NCBI GenBank assembly: GCA_903890885.1
Contig: CAITCX010000076.1
Location: 1 to 15,585, forward strand
Reading direction: 5' to 3'
Origin: an uncultured Dehalococcoidia bacterium
Lineage (GTDB): Bacteria > Chloroflexota > Dehalococcoidia > Dehalococcoidales > UBA3254
DNA: 15,585 nucleotides
The notes beneath the pieces are model-generated. The model saw nothing but the letters and a program-made list of their open reading frames with translations, searched no databases and had not been told where the DNA came from. The stretch's first letter is position 1; every line of letters starts with the position of its first letter. Made by a program: the position numbers and the translations under genes. This document shows, in pieces, positions 1-7,078 of this stretch.

Positions 1-1031
1 ATAAATATAAATACCGTTATCACTGGTGTCCGGCCACTGTTTCCGGTGACGGATGGGCTGCTTCTTACCGGGCTGGTGCAGAGATAGCCAATATGGATCT
101 TCCTCTATGGAGATTTAGAGAGCGGGATGATTTGACTATCTCACACGGTAATTTCCCACACGGTGATGGAATTACCGCAAGGCAGTTGACATGGGACGGC
201 CATGAAATCATGGTTGATGACGGCGGCAAATATGGTGAATTAGAAAGACAGGGTAAAACTCCTCTATATTACAGCCATGAAGATCTACTTGACGATTTCC
301 ACAAGCGCATGGAAGTTGCCTACGTAGACGAAAGGATGATTTCATTTAAGATAGCCCAGGACAGAGGTTTTGATCCGCGAACCCATCGCTTTGAACAAAT
401 GAGCAATAAACCTCACAATTTCCCAGCTGCGGGAATAAACTCAGGGGATGATTTTCAAACCACTTTAAAGGGTTTGTATGCGGTCGGTGATTGCGTTAAT
501 GGTATGCATGGTTGCAGCGGCGCTACAACCAGCGCGTTTTTAGTTGGTAATTCCCTGCCAAAATCTGTGAGTGAAGCTAAAGAACCGGTAATTAACGGGT
601 CCCAGGTAGAAAATCAAAAGAGAATTGCGATGGCCCCAACAAAAGTGACCGATGGTACTGAACCTACAGAGTTAGAGAGTGCTGTAAGATATATTTGTGA
701 TCGGTATGTAGGTATGTTCAGATCAGAAGGTAAGTTGCGCGAAGGATTGAGAAGGCTCGGTTCATTAAAGAGGGAATTTGAGCCGAAACTAATGGCTAAA
801 AACCCTCATTATCTGATGCGGTGTCTTGAAGTTCGCAATATTATGGACCTGGCAGAGTTGCATATAAAAGCAACACTTTCAAGAAAGGAAACGCGAGTTG
901 GGTTTATCAGAGTAGATTACCCGGATCTTGATCATTTTTGGGACAACAAAATTACTTACCAGCGAGTGGAAAACGACAAGCAGATACTGGAAACAAGAGA
1001 GGTACCCGAGTTGCGAGGTAATACGCACTAA
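1..1031 (+). CDS. FAD-binding fumarate reductase/succinate dehydrogenase-type flavoprotein, C-terminal part (5' truncated by window)
   Basis: The reading frame is open from base 3 to the stop at 1029-1031 and has no in-frame ATG before 93. The ATG at 93 is not the real start, because the residues just before it (GDGWAASYRAGAEIAN) are the conserved 'GDG..A..AGAE..NM' segment of fumarate reductase, succinate dehydrogenase and APS reductase flavoproteins. Further on, YAVGDCVNGMHGCSG (about bases 477-521) is the C-terminal FAD-contacting 'GD' motif of the same family. The last 110 residues or so are the helical C-terminal domain (RNIMDLAELHIKATLSRKETR, then FIRVDYPD), as in AprA-like and fumarate-reductase-like subunits. 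The N-terminal Rossmann FAD motif lies outside the window. The substrate cannot be told: it could be an enoate or fumarate-type reductase or an APS-reductase relative. No Fe-S partner follows; the next gene is a transporter protein after a 223-base gap. Confidence 0.85.
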   Translation, partial: KYKYRYHWCPATVSGDGWAASYRAGAEIANMDLPLWRFRERDDLTISHGNFPHGDGITARQLTWDGHEIMVDDGGKYGELERQGKTPLYYSHEDLLDDFHKRMEVAYVDERMISFKIAQDRGFDPRTHRFEQMSNKPHNFPAAGINSGDDFQTTLKGLYAVGDCVNGMHGCSGATTSAFLVGNSLPKSVSEAKEPVINGSQVENQKRIAMAPTKVTDGTEPTELESAVRYICDRYVGMFRSEGKLREGLRRLGSLKREFEPKLMAKNPHYLMRCLEVRNIMDLAELHIKATLSRKETRVGFIRVDYPDLDHFWDNKITYQRVENDKQILETREVPELRGNTH

Positions 1032-1054
1032 TTATGAATCTTACATTGTTGGAA

Positions 1055-1110
1055 TTAAGCCGAAAATGTGATATAAGTTGGTATACACTTATAAAATTCA
1101 CTGGGCTTAA
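1055..1110. promoter_or_regulatory. imperfect inverted repeat / hairpin in the spacer downstream of the flavoprotein gene
   Basis: Nested complementary arms surround an 8-base loop at 1079-1086. The pairs are 1072-1078 (TATAAGT) with 1087-1093 (ACTTATA), 1068-1071 (GTGA) with 1098-1101 (TCAC), and 1055-1061 (TTAAGCC) with 1104-1110 (GGCTTAA). The right side has a 4-base bulge and there is an internal loop. No T-tract follows, so it is not a canonical intrinsic terminator. It could be an mRNA 3'-end structure, a degenerate terminator or an operator. The rest of the 1032-1254 spacer is AT-rich and probably holds the promoter for the binding-protein gene, but I could not pick a convincing -35/-10 pair. 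Confidence 0.45.
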
Positions 1111-1254
1111 AAGAATCACTTGTCATTAGCAAGCTCTGGGCGTAGTGTTATATTATTAGATTTATAAATATATGTTGTTAATCTGTTTGTTCATTTCAGC
1201 CGAAAGACGAGGAATTTCCTGGAATAATACATATAAAGGGAGGCTATTTCTACA

Positions 1255-2931
1255 ATGGGTACAAGAAGGCTAACAAACCGTATCCCAAGATTCATGGTAA
1301 AAGTATCTAAGGCACATGTGATTAGCCGTAATTTCTTGATGTTCCTGGTTGTAGCAGGCGTGATGGTATTGCTTACTGCCTGCAGTCCTTCTGCTCCTGC
1401 TTCTCAGTCTAAAACTCAACCAGCTCCGGCATCTCCTGCAGCGGGGAAACTGACACCAGTCCTTGGTGGCACACTTAAAGTTGCCTGGCCGCAGAAACCC
1501 GGTCCAACATTTGGCTTGCCAATGTCTGCGAGAGGCGCTGGCGCTACTATACTGGGTCTTTGTGCTGAAGCACTGGTACGTCCGACCGCCCAGGTAGGCG
1601 TGTACGAACCTGTGCTAGCTGAGAGTTGGGAATTTGCTAAAGATAATAGTTACTGCACCTTTAAAATAAGAAAAGGAATCAAGTTCAGCGATGGTACCGA
1701 TCTCAACGCTGCTGCAGTGAAATGGAACCATGATAGAGTACTGGCCTCCGCAGTACCGCGTATAAGGAATGTTACGTCCATAGATCAAATAGACGATTAC
1801 ACCCTTCGTTACAATCTTAAATCATTGGACGCCTTTTTCCTGTATGATTTTACCTGGGGCGATACGATGACAATAGTCTCTCCGACAGCTTACAAAACCA
1901 AGGGAGAAGATTGGGCCCTTGCCAATCCTGTAGGTACTGGACCCTGGATACTTTCTGAATTTAATCAAAATCAATCAGTCATTTTCAAGAAAAATCCTGA
2001 TTATTGGATGAAGGGTATTCCTTATCTGGATGAAATCCAGCTTCTCACCTACATGGACCCACTGGTTACCATGGCTTCAATACAAAGAGGAGAAGTCGAC
2101 GTATGGCGTGAACTGGACGTCGCATCCGGCAAGACCTTAAATGATATGGGCAAATTTACAACAGAAGTAGTTACTGCCGGTGATTTTGTACTCTGGTTTA
2201 ATAATACAGATCCCGCTTCACCCTGGTCTAAACAGGCAATGCGAGAAGCCCTTGAATATGGGATAAACAAAGAGGTCAATGCCAAAGCACTTGGCAGCGG
2301 ATTCAGCCAGGGGACTTACGAGTGTCTTTTTGGCATCAACGAAATCGGGAAGCCTGGTACTACTCCGCGGAAGTATGATCCTGAAAAGGCCAAGCAATTG
2401 GTTAAAGACGCTGGATATCCGAATGGAGTAAAGGTAAAACTGGAAACCAATACAAAATTTGCAGCTTCTACCTTTGTCCAGGCGCTGCAATCAGACCTGG
2501 CTAAGGTAGGGATTAATATTGAACTATCCGTTCAAGCAGATGCTGCATGGGCTGAACTAAGCAGATTGCCGGCTACCGGGAGCACTCTCCGTTATGATCG
2601 GCAACAGGGCGGGGGTATTACTTCTTTCCAGTCCGCTGTCGATCAATGGGGCACTGGTTCGACAACTTTCGCCGGTGAAAAACGACCTGATGGTATCCAG
2701 GCATTAATTGACAAGGCTAAAAATTCACAGGATCCAGCTGTTCAACAGGCTTCTTTGGAAGAAATGGAGAGATTGTTATACAAAGAACTCACCATTATTC
2801 CGTTATGGACCAATCCTGATATCATCGCTTACTCTTCAAACGTTAAATGGGACCCGTCAGTCAGGAAGTCTCTGTGGGCTATTGCAGGCAGAGGTAGTTT
2901 CTTTGTACAGTATGCCTGGCTCCAAAAATAG
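1255..2931 (+). CDS. ABC transporter substrate-binding lipoprotein, family 5 (oligopeptide/dipeptide/nickel type)
   Basis: Extracytoplasmic solute receptor of a DppA/OppA-type importer. The 558-residue protein starts with a basic segment, a hydrophobic stretch (residues 27-40) and the lipobox LTAC with lipidated Cys43, then a Ser/Pro/Ala-rich linker. It is therefore a membrane-tethered lipoprotein. Family-5 features follow: LGGTLKVAWP after the linker, an 'LAESWEF..D....F.IRKGIKFSDGTDLNAAAVKWNHDR' block near residues 122-163, GTGPWILSEF with KNPDYW, and the C-terminal 'LLYKELTIIPLWTNPD' segment. The ATG at 1255 has GGGAGG at 1238-1243 (11-base spacing); an alternative start is Met14 at 1294. 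It is a single-gene unit closed by a strong terminator. The ligand is unknown: family members bind peptides, nickel-chelates, sugars or other small molecules. The cognate permeases are not here. A matching tandem ATPase is encoded at 14065-15585 on the other strand. Confidence 0.93.
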   Translation: MGTRRLTNRIPRFMVKVSKAHVISRNFLMFLVVAGVMVLLTACSPSAPASQSKTQPAPASPAAGKLTPVLGGTLKVAWPQKPGPTFGLPMSARGAGATILGLCAEALVRPTAQVGVYEPVLAESWEFAKDNSYCTFKIRKGIKFSDGTDLNAAAVKWNHDRVLASAVPRIRNVTSIDQIDDYTLRYNLKSLDAFFLYDFTWGDTMTIVSPTAYKTKGEDWALANPVGTGPWILSEFNQNQSVIFKKNPDYWMKGIPYLDEIQLLTYMDPLVTMASIQRGEVDVWRELDVASGKTLNDMGKFTTEVVTAGDFVLWFNNTDPASPWSKQAMREALEYGINKEVNAKALGSGFSQGTYECLFGINEIGKPGTTPRKYDPEKAKQLVKDAGYPNGVKVKLETNTKFAASTFVQALQSDLAKVGINIELSVQADAAWAELSRLPATGSTLRYDRQQGGGITSFQSAVDQWGTGSTTFAGEKRPDGIQALIDKAKNSQDPAVQQASLEEMERLLYKELTIIPLWTNPDIIAYSSNVKWDPSVRKSLWAIAGRGSFFVQYAWLQK

Positions 2932-2948
2932 TAAATCCTGATCTTTAG

Positions 2949-2987
2949 AAACAGGCAGTTTCAGTTTATTGAGACTGCCTGTTTTTG
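2949..2987 (+). terminator. intrinsic terminator after the binding-protein gene
   Basis: An 11-base perfect stem (AAACAGGCAGT at 2949-2959 with ACTGCCTGTTT at 2974-2984) is extended inward by three more pairs, one of them a wobble. The loop has 8 bases (2963-2970) and a run of five Ts follows at 2982-2986. It lies 18 bases past the stop codon and separates the transporter gene from the next operon. Confidence 0.92.
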
Positions 2988-3019
2988 TAACCGGGAGACG
3001 TTGGGAAAGAAGTTGCACA

Positions 3020-3048
3020 TTGACGAACAGGATATTACCTTCTACAGC
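3020..3048 (+). promoter_or_regulatory. candidate promoter of the sulfotransferase-like/Mo-enzyme operon
   Basis: A TTGACG hexamer at 3020-3025 is followed after 17 bases by TACAGC at 3043-3048. The -35 is good (5/6 to consensus) and the -10 is weak (3/6). It sits between the terminator at 2949-2987 and the start at 3093, where a promoter is expected because the terminator closes the previous unit. Confidence 0.25.
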
Positions 3049-3092
3049 ACAATATTAATAATCTAATAGCCAATTTCATCAAGGAGGACAGA

Positions 3093-4400
3093 ATGAGTAA
3101 CAACATGAACCGTGGAATCAGGGCAGACGGTTATACCATTATCAGTTATACCGGGGCAGGAACCATGGGAGGTTCACCTCTTATCGATATGGATGGGAAG
3201 GTAGTCCACCAGTGGTCTATTGGTGGGCAGCCAGTAAAAATGTTACCCGGGGGTTCTTTGATGGGGCACAAGAATTCCCGGCGGGGGAAAAACCCGCTGC
3301 AAGTTGATAAAGCACCTCCTCGGTCTCCAGAAGCGGTAAAACCGGGGGAACCGCCACGAAGCGGACCTTGGCAGGATGCCATAGAATTAGTACAGGAATC
3401 ATGGGATGGTAAAGAAGAATGGAGCTTCAACGCCTGGGATGACGACCGGACCGGGGTAATAATGTCACGGCAACATCATGATTTTCAGAGAGAAGGCAAT
3501 CCTGTCGGTTATTATGCCCCGGGTCAGGAGTTTATTAAGCAGGGCAAGACTTTAATTTTGGCTCATAAAAACAGACTTACACCTGCTATCAGTCAAAAGG
3601 AACTTGAGGATGATGCTATTTATGAAGTTGATTGGAGCGGCAAGCTAACGGGTTTTGAGTGGCACCCGGCAGACCATTTTAACGAATACGGGTTCGATGC
3701 GGCTGCTAAAAAGGCTATTTACGAGGGCGCTCGTTATGAAGAGGACAAAGGATTTTGCGATTGGCTGCATATCAATAGTTTATCTTTATTAGGTAAGAAT
3801 AAATGGTATTCAAAATCCAGAGACGAGCGTTTCAATCCGGCGAACATGATAATTAGTTCACGTACGGCTGATTTTATTGCTATATTTAGCCGGGTAAGCG
3901 GGAAAATAATCTGGAAGGTAGGGCCAGACTTCTCTGCAGGGCAGCCAGAATACGGATTGGGGCAATTTCGGGGACAACACCACGCCCACATGATTCCTCA
4001 GGGTTTACCAGGTGAAGGAAATATCCTGGTTTTTGATAATGGCGGGCGCACTGGTTTAGGCAGACCCAGCAGGGAAATGACGGATTTTTCCCGTGTAATT
4101 GAATTCAATCCGGTTACATTAGAATTACTCTGGCAATACGGTTCAGAAAAGGGTCCAGAGAAGTATTTCAGCCATAATATAAGTGCGGCCCAGCGGTTAC
4201 CAAATGGTAACACTTTGATTACGGATGGCGCTAACGGTCATTTACTAGAGGTTACTGCAGGGAAAGAAATAGTGTGGGAATTCAGGGGCAAGGCCACGGG
4301 TGAGCGGCCTATTCCTATTTACCGGGCTTACAGGGTGCCGCCGGAGTGGGTGCCAGGCAATCCGTCCGGCTATGCCAAATGGTCTGATACGTATAAATAA
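3093..4400 (+). CDS. arylsulfotransferase (ASST)-like beta-propeller protein, no signal peptide
   Basis: A 435-residue protein of the ASST fold. Family-like motifs are the early blade SPLIDMDGKVVHQWSIGG (28-45) leading to LPGGSLMGHKN (51-61), then DWLHINSLS (223-231), IISSRTADFIAIF (253-265), WKVGPDF, RGQHHAHMI (293-301), GNILVFDNGGR (309-319) and LPNGNTLITDG near 369-379. ASST enzymes move a sulfuryl group between phenols through an active-site histidine; candidate residues here are His226, His296/297 and His361, with Arg257 nearby. A Pro/Arg/Lys-rich insert (62-92) interrupts the first blades. Characterised bacterial ASSTs are periplasmic with a signal peptide. This one begins MSNNMNRGIRADGY with no hydrophobic leader, and AAGGAGG at 3081-3087 fixes the start, so it looks cytoplasmic. 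It is 44 bases from the Mo-enzyme gene and probably co-transcribed with it. It could be a sulfotransferase or a catalytically different propeller of the same family. Confidence 0.85.
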   Translation: MSNNMNRGIRADGYTIISYTGAGTMGGSPLIDMDGKVVHQWSIGGQPVKMLPGGSLMGHKNSRRGKNPLQVDKAPPRSPEAVKPGEPPRSGPWQDAIELVQESWDGKEEWSFNAWDDDRTGVIMSRQHHDFQREGNPVGYYAPGQEFIKQGKTLILAHKNRLTPAISQKELEDDAIYEVDWSGKLTGFEWHPADHFNEYGFDAAAKKAIYEGARYEEDKGFCDWLHINSLSLLGKNKWYSKSRDERFNPANMIISSRTADFIAIFSRVSGKIIWKVGPDFSAGQPEYGLGQFRGQHHAHMIPQGLPGEGNILVFDNGGRTGLGRPSREMTDFSRVIEFNPVTLELLWQYGSEKGPEKYFSHNISAAQRLPNGNTLITDGANGHLLEVTAGKEIVWEFRGKATGERPIPIYRAYRVPPEWVPGNPSGYAKWSDTYK

Positions 4401-4430
4401 TGAGTTGTTGATTTAATTTATTATGCCGAC

Positions 4431-4436
4431 GGGAGA
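4431..4436 (+). promoter_or_regulatory. ribosome binding site that decides the Mo-enzyme start
   Basis: GGGAGA lies 8 bases before the ATG at 4445 but only 2 bases before an in-frame TTG at 4439. The spacing supports the ATG, two codons inside the longest open frame. Confidence 0.6.
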
Positions 4437-4444
4437 ACTTGAAA

Positions 4445-7066
4445 ATGGATGATAAAAGTGGAATCGTGGGAAAAGAGCTGACCGGAGCAGGAAAGAAGAC
4501 CGGAAAGGAAACCTTTGAAGAGAAGACCGTAATGAAAGGGTTAGGCTTGTCGGGAAATGCCATGGGTGCCAACGCGGCAGCTGTTGATGTTAAAGGTGGC
4601 AAAATAGTCAGGATCAGGCCCTTAAGATACGACAGCAAGTATAAACCCGAAGAATTCAATCCATGGAAGGTAGTGGCACGCGGCAAAGTTTTTGAACCTA
4701 CTATGAAGTCTTTATTACCCCCCCACAGCATGGCTTACAAACAACGTGTTTATTCGCCGAACCGGATCAAGTATCCGCTGAAGAGGGTGGATTTTAACGC
4801 CGAGGGCGACAGGCATTCAGAGAACAGGGGAACCAGCGGGTATGTACGAATTTCCTGGGATGAGGCTATAGAAACAATAGTAAAAGAGATAAAAAGAGTA
4901 CAAGAAAAGTACGGACCAAGCGCTATATTCTGCCAGGCTGACGGGCATGGGGAAACCAAAACTGTGCATGCCAGCCACGGCTGCAATACTAGGCTTTTAA
5001 ATCTCATAGGAGGATGTACCATACAAGCCAGGAACCCGGGCAGCTGGGAGGGGTGGCACTGGGGTGCCAAACATGCCTGGGGCATGGAACCAGTTGGTCA
5101 GAACCGGCAGCAAACAAACCTGGTTCTTGATATCGCCGAGAATGCTGAACAACTTCTTTTTTGGGGCTGTGATGTTGAAACCACTGCCTGGGGGTGGGGA
5201 GGGCAGATGGCGAGCCGGTTGTGTTATTGGTTCAGCGAACTCGGAATAAAATCAATATACGTATGTCCTGATTTAAACTATGCAGCTGCTGTTCACGCAG
5301 ACAAATGGATTCCAGTATTGCCAAATACTGATGCTGCCCTTCAACTGGCAGTAGCATATACCTGGATTACAGAAGGCACTTACGATAAGGAATATCTTGC
5401 AACGCACACGACCGGATTCGAAAAGTTTTCGGAATACGTTCTGGGGAAGGAAGATGGAACTCCCAAGACGCCTGATTGGGCCTCTTCCCGCTGCGGTGTC
5501 CCGGTTTGGACAATCAAGGCGCTGGCCAGGGAATGGGCATCCAGAAGGACATCAATAGTACACGGCAACGGCGGCCCCTATATTCGAGGACCCTATGCCA
5601 CGGAACCGGCCAGACTCGAAGTCCTTCTGCTAGCCATGCAGGGCTTAGGAAAACCAGGGTGCACTCAATTTAAGACCATAGAATGGGCAAATAATGCCCA
5701 TTGTTTGCCCAGGAGCCAGATGGGTCTAAACCTGAATGCAGCCAACCGGGGCGGGTCGCAAAGGAACATTAAATATTATATTCCCAAGACCCTGGTCCAC
5801 GAGGCTATTCTCAATCCGCCCATCAGCTGGTACGGGATGCGCTTGCATGGCCCTGTTGAAGACCAATTCAAGAAATCCACCTATCCACCAGAGGGTTGCC
5901 CTGAAATACACATGATATGGACCGACACGCCCTGCTTTATAACCTGTTACAGCGATGGAAACAAGATGATAGAGGCATTTAGAAGTCCTAAAATTGAGTT
6001 CATACTTGCCCAGCAGCCCTGGCTGGAGGATGATTGCCTGTTTGCGGATATCGTCCTGCCCGTCAATACCAAAATGGAAGAAGAGGACATCGGAAACGAT
6101 GTACACAGCGGGCAATTCAATACTCTCCTGAATGAAGAAAAATGCATAGAACCAATAGGAGAGTCCAGGAGCGATTACGAAATAGTCGGCATGATTGCGG
6201 AGAAAATGGGCTTGTTGGAAAAATACACAGAAGGCAAGACCATCGAGGAATGGATAAAACTTGGGTTTGAAACATCTGGGGTTGCAAGTTATATCAGCTA
6301 CCAAGAATTTAAAGAAAAGGGCTATTTCGTGGCTCCAACCGATCCTGAGTGGCAGAAATACCGAAGAGGATTAAGTGAATTTTATGAGAATCCGGAAAAA
6401 ACACCGTTAAGCACACCATCCGGTAAAATCGAGTTCTATTCTCAAAGATTGTCCGAACAGTTTCCCAGTGATGAGGAGAGGCCGCCGGTTCCCCATTACA
6501 TCCCGTTTGGCGAGACTCACCAGGAGAGTCGGTTGCATAAAAGGTCCAGGACGTACCCTTTACTGGTGGTGAGTAACCACGCACGGTGGCGATGCAATGC
6601 GGAGCTGGATGATGTTTCATGGTTACGAGAAATTTCTACCTGTAAAGTAAAAGGCTCGGATGGTTACTATTATGAACCTCTGTGGATTAACCCGGTGGAT
6701 GCCGCCACAAGGAATATTCAAAACGGTGACATAGTCAGGGTCTATAACGAGAGGGGCGGAGTTCTCGGCGGAGCTTACGTGACAGAAAGAATATTACCGG
6801 GAGCGGTATCCATGGACCACGGGGCAAGGTATGACCCGATAGTGCCAGGAAAACTTGATAGAGGAGGAGCAATTAACTCCATCTCTCCATCGAAAACCAC
6901 TTCCAAAAATGCTCCAGGGTATGTAGTCAGCGGGTTCCTGGCGGAAGTAGTACGGGAGGATTTAGAAGCATTGAAGATGCAATACCCTGCAGCATTTTCG
7001 AGGCCAATCCATCCATCTGCAGGAGCGTGCCTGGAGTCTTTTTTGGGTGCAAAGCAGAAAAGGTAG
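4445..7066 (+). CDS. molybdopterin oxidoreductase, pyrogallol-phloroglucinol transhydroxylase large-subunit-like
   Basis: An enzyme of about 873 residues in the DMSO-reductase superfamily. It resembles, over its whole length, the transhydroxylase alpha subunit of Pelobacter acidigallici (about 875 residues by recall), which isomerises pyrogallol to phloroglucinol. Shared blocks are VKGGKIVRIRP (49-59), RISWDEA (135-141), NPGSWEGWHWG (197-207), a 'D-A-L-x-x-A-x-A-Y-T-W-x-x-E-x-x-Y-D-K-E-Y' stretch, the LGKEDGTPKT segment, and KCIEPIGESRSDYEI. Like that enzyme it lacks the N-terminal Cys motif for an Fe-S cluster. Ser200 aligns with the Mo-ligand serine (Ser175) and His168 with His144, but Gly199 replaces the catalytic Asp174. 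The C-terminal pterin-binding domain is present (from about 700, 'LWINPVDAATRNIQNGDIVRVYNERG'). There is an N-terminal extension of about 25-30 mostly charged residues and no Tat signal, so it is cytoplasmic. No Fe-S beta subunit is adjacent. The substrate is probably aromatic or hydroxylated but is not determined. Stop at 7064-7066, 12 bases before the next gene. Confidence 0.9.
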   Translation: MDDKSGIVGKELTGAGKKTGKETFEEKTVMKGLGLSGNAMGANAAAVDVKGGKIVRIRPLRYDSKYKPEEFNPWKVVARGKVFEPTMKSLLPPHSMAYKQRVYSPNRIKYPLKRVDFNAEGDRHSENRGTSGYVRISWDEAIETIVKEIKRVQEKYGPSAIFCQADGHGETKTVHASHGCNTRLLNLIGGCTIQARNPGSWEGWHWGAKHAWGMEPVGQNRQQTNLVLDIAENAEQLLFWGCDVETTAWGWGGQMASRLCYWFSELGIKSIYVCPDLNYAAAVHADKWIPVLPNTDAALQLAVAYTWITEGTYDKEYLATHTTGFEKFSEYVLGKEDGTPKTPDWASSRCGVPVWTIKALAREWASRRTSIVHGNGGPYIRGPYATEPARLEVLLLAMQGLGKPGCTQFKTIEWANNAHCLPRSQMGLNLNAANRGGSQRNIKYYIPKTLVHEAILNPPISWYGMRLHGPVEDQFKKSTYPPEGCPEIHMIWTDTPCFITCYSDGNKMIEAFRSPKIEFILAQQPWLEDDCLFADIVLPVNTKMEEEDIGNDVHSGQFNTLLNEEKCIEPIGESRSDYEIVGMIAEKMGLLEKYTEGKTIEEWIKLGFETSGVASYISYQEFKEKGYFVAPTDPEWQKYRRGLSEFYENPEKTPLSTPSGKIEFYSQRLSEQFPSDEERPPVPHYIPFGETHQESRLHKRSRTYPLLVVSNHARWRCNAELDDVSWLREISTCKVKGSDGYYYEPLWINPVDAATRNIQNGDIVRVYNERGGVLGGAYVTERILPGAVSMDHGARYDPIVPGKLDRGGAINSISPSKTTSKNAPGYVVSGFLAEVVREDLEALKMQYPAAFSRPIHPSAGACLESFLGAKQKR

Positions 7067-7078
7067 GGACCAGCCCTG

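Noticed and set aside
93..95. ATG at 93 as the start of the first gene
   Set aside because: The frame is open to the left edge and the residues before it are conserved family sequence, so the gene begins outside the window.
3146..3430. 94-codon minus-strand open frame opposite the ASST-like gene
   Set aside because: Pro/Gly-rich translation caused by the opposite-strand codons; no ribosome site and no similarity to known families that I recognise.
5726..6304. 192-codon open frame on the minus strand inside the Mo-enzyme gene
   Set aside because: It lies wholly within a strongly conserved coding region on the other strand, with no ribosome site or recognisable domain; it is a shadow frame.
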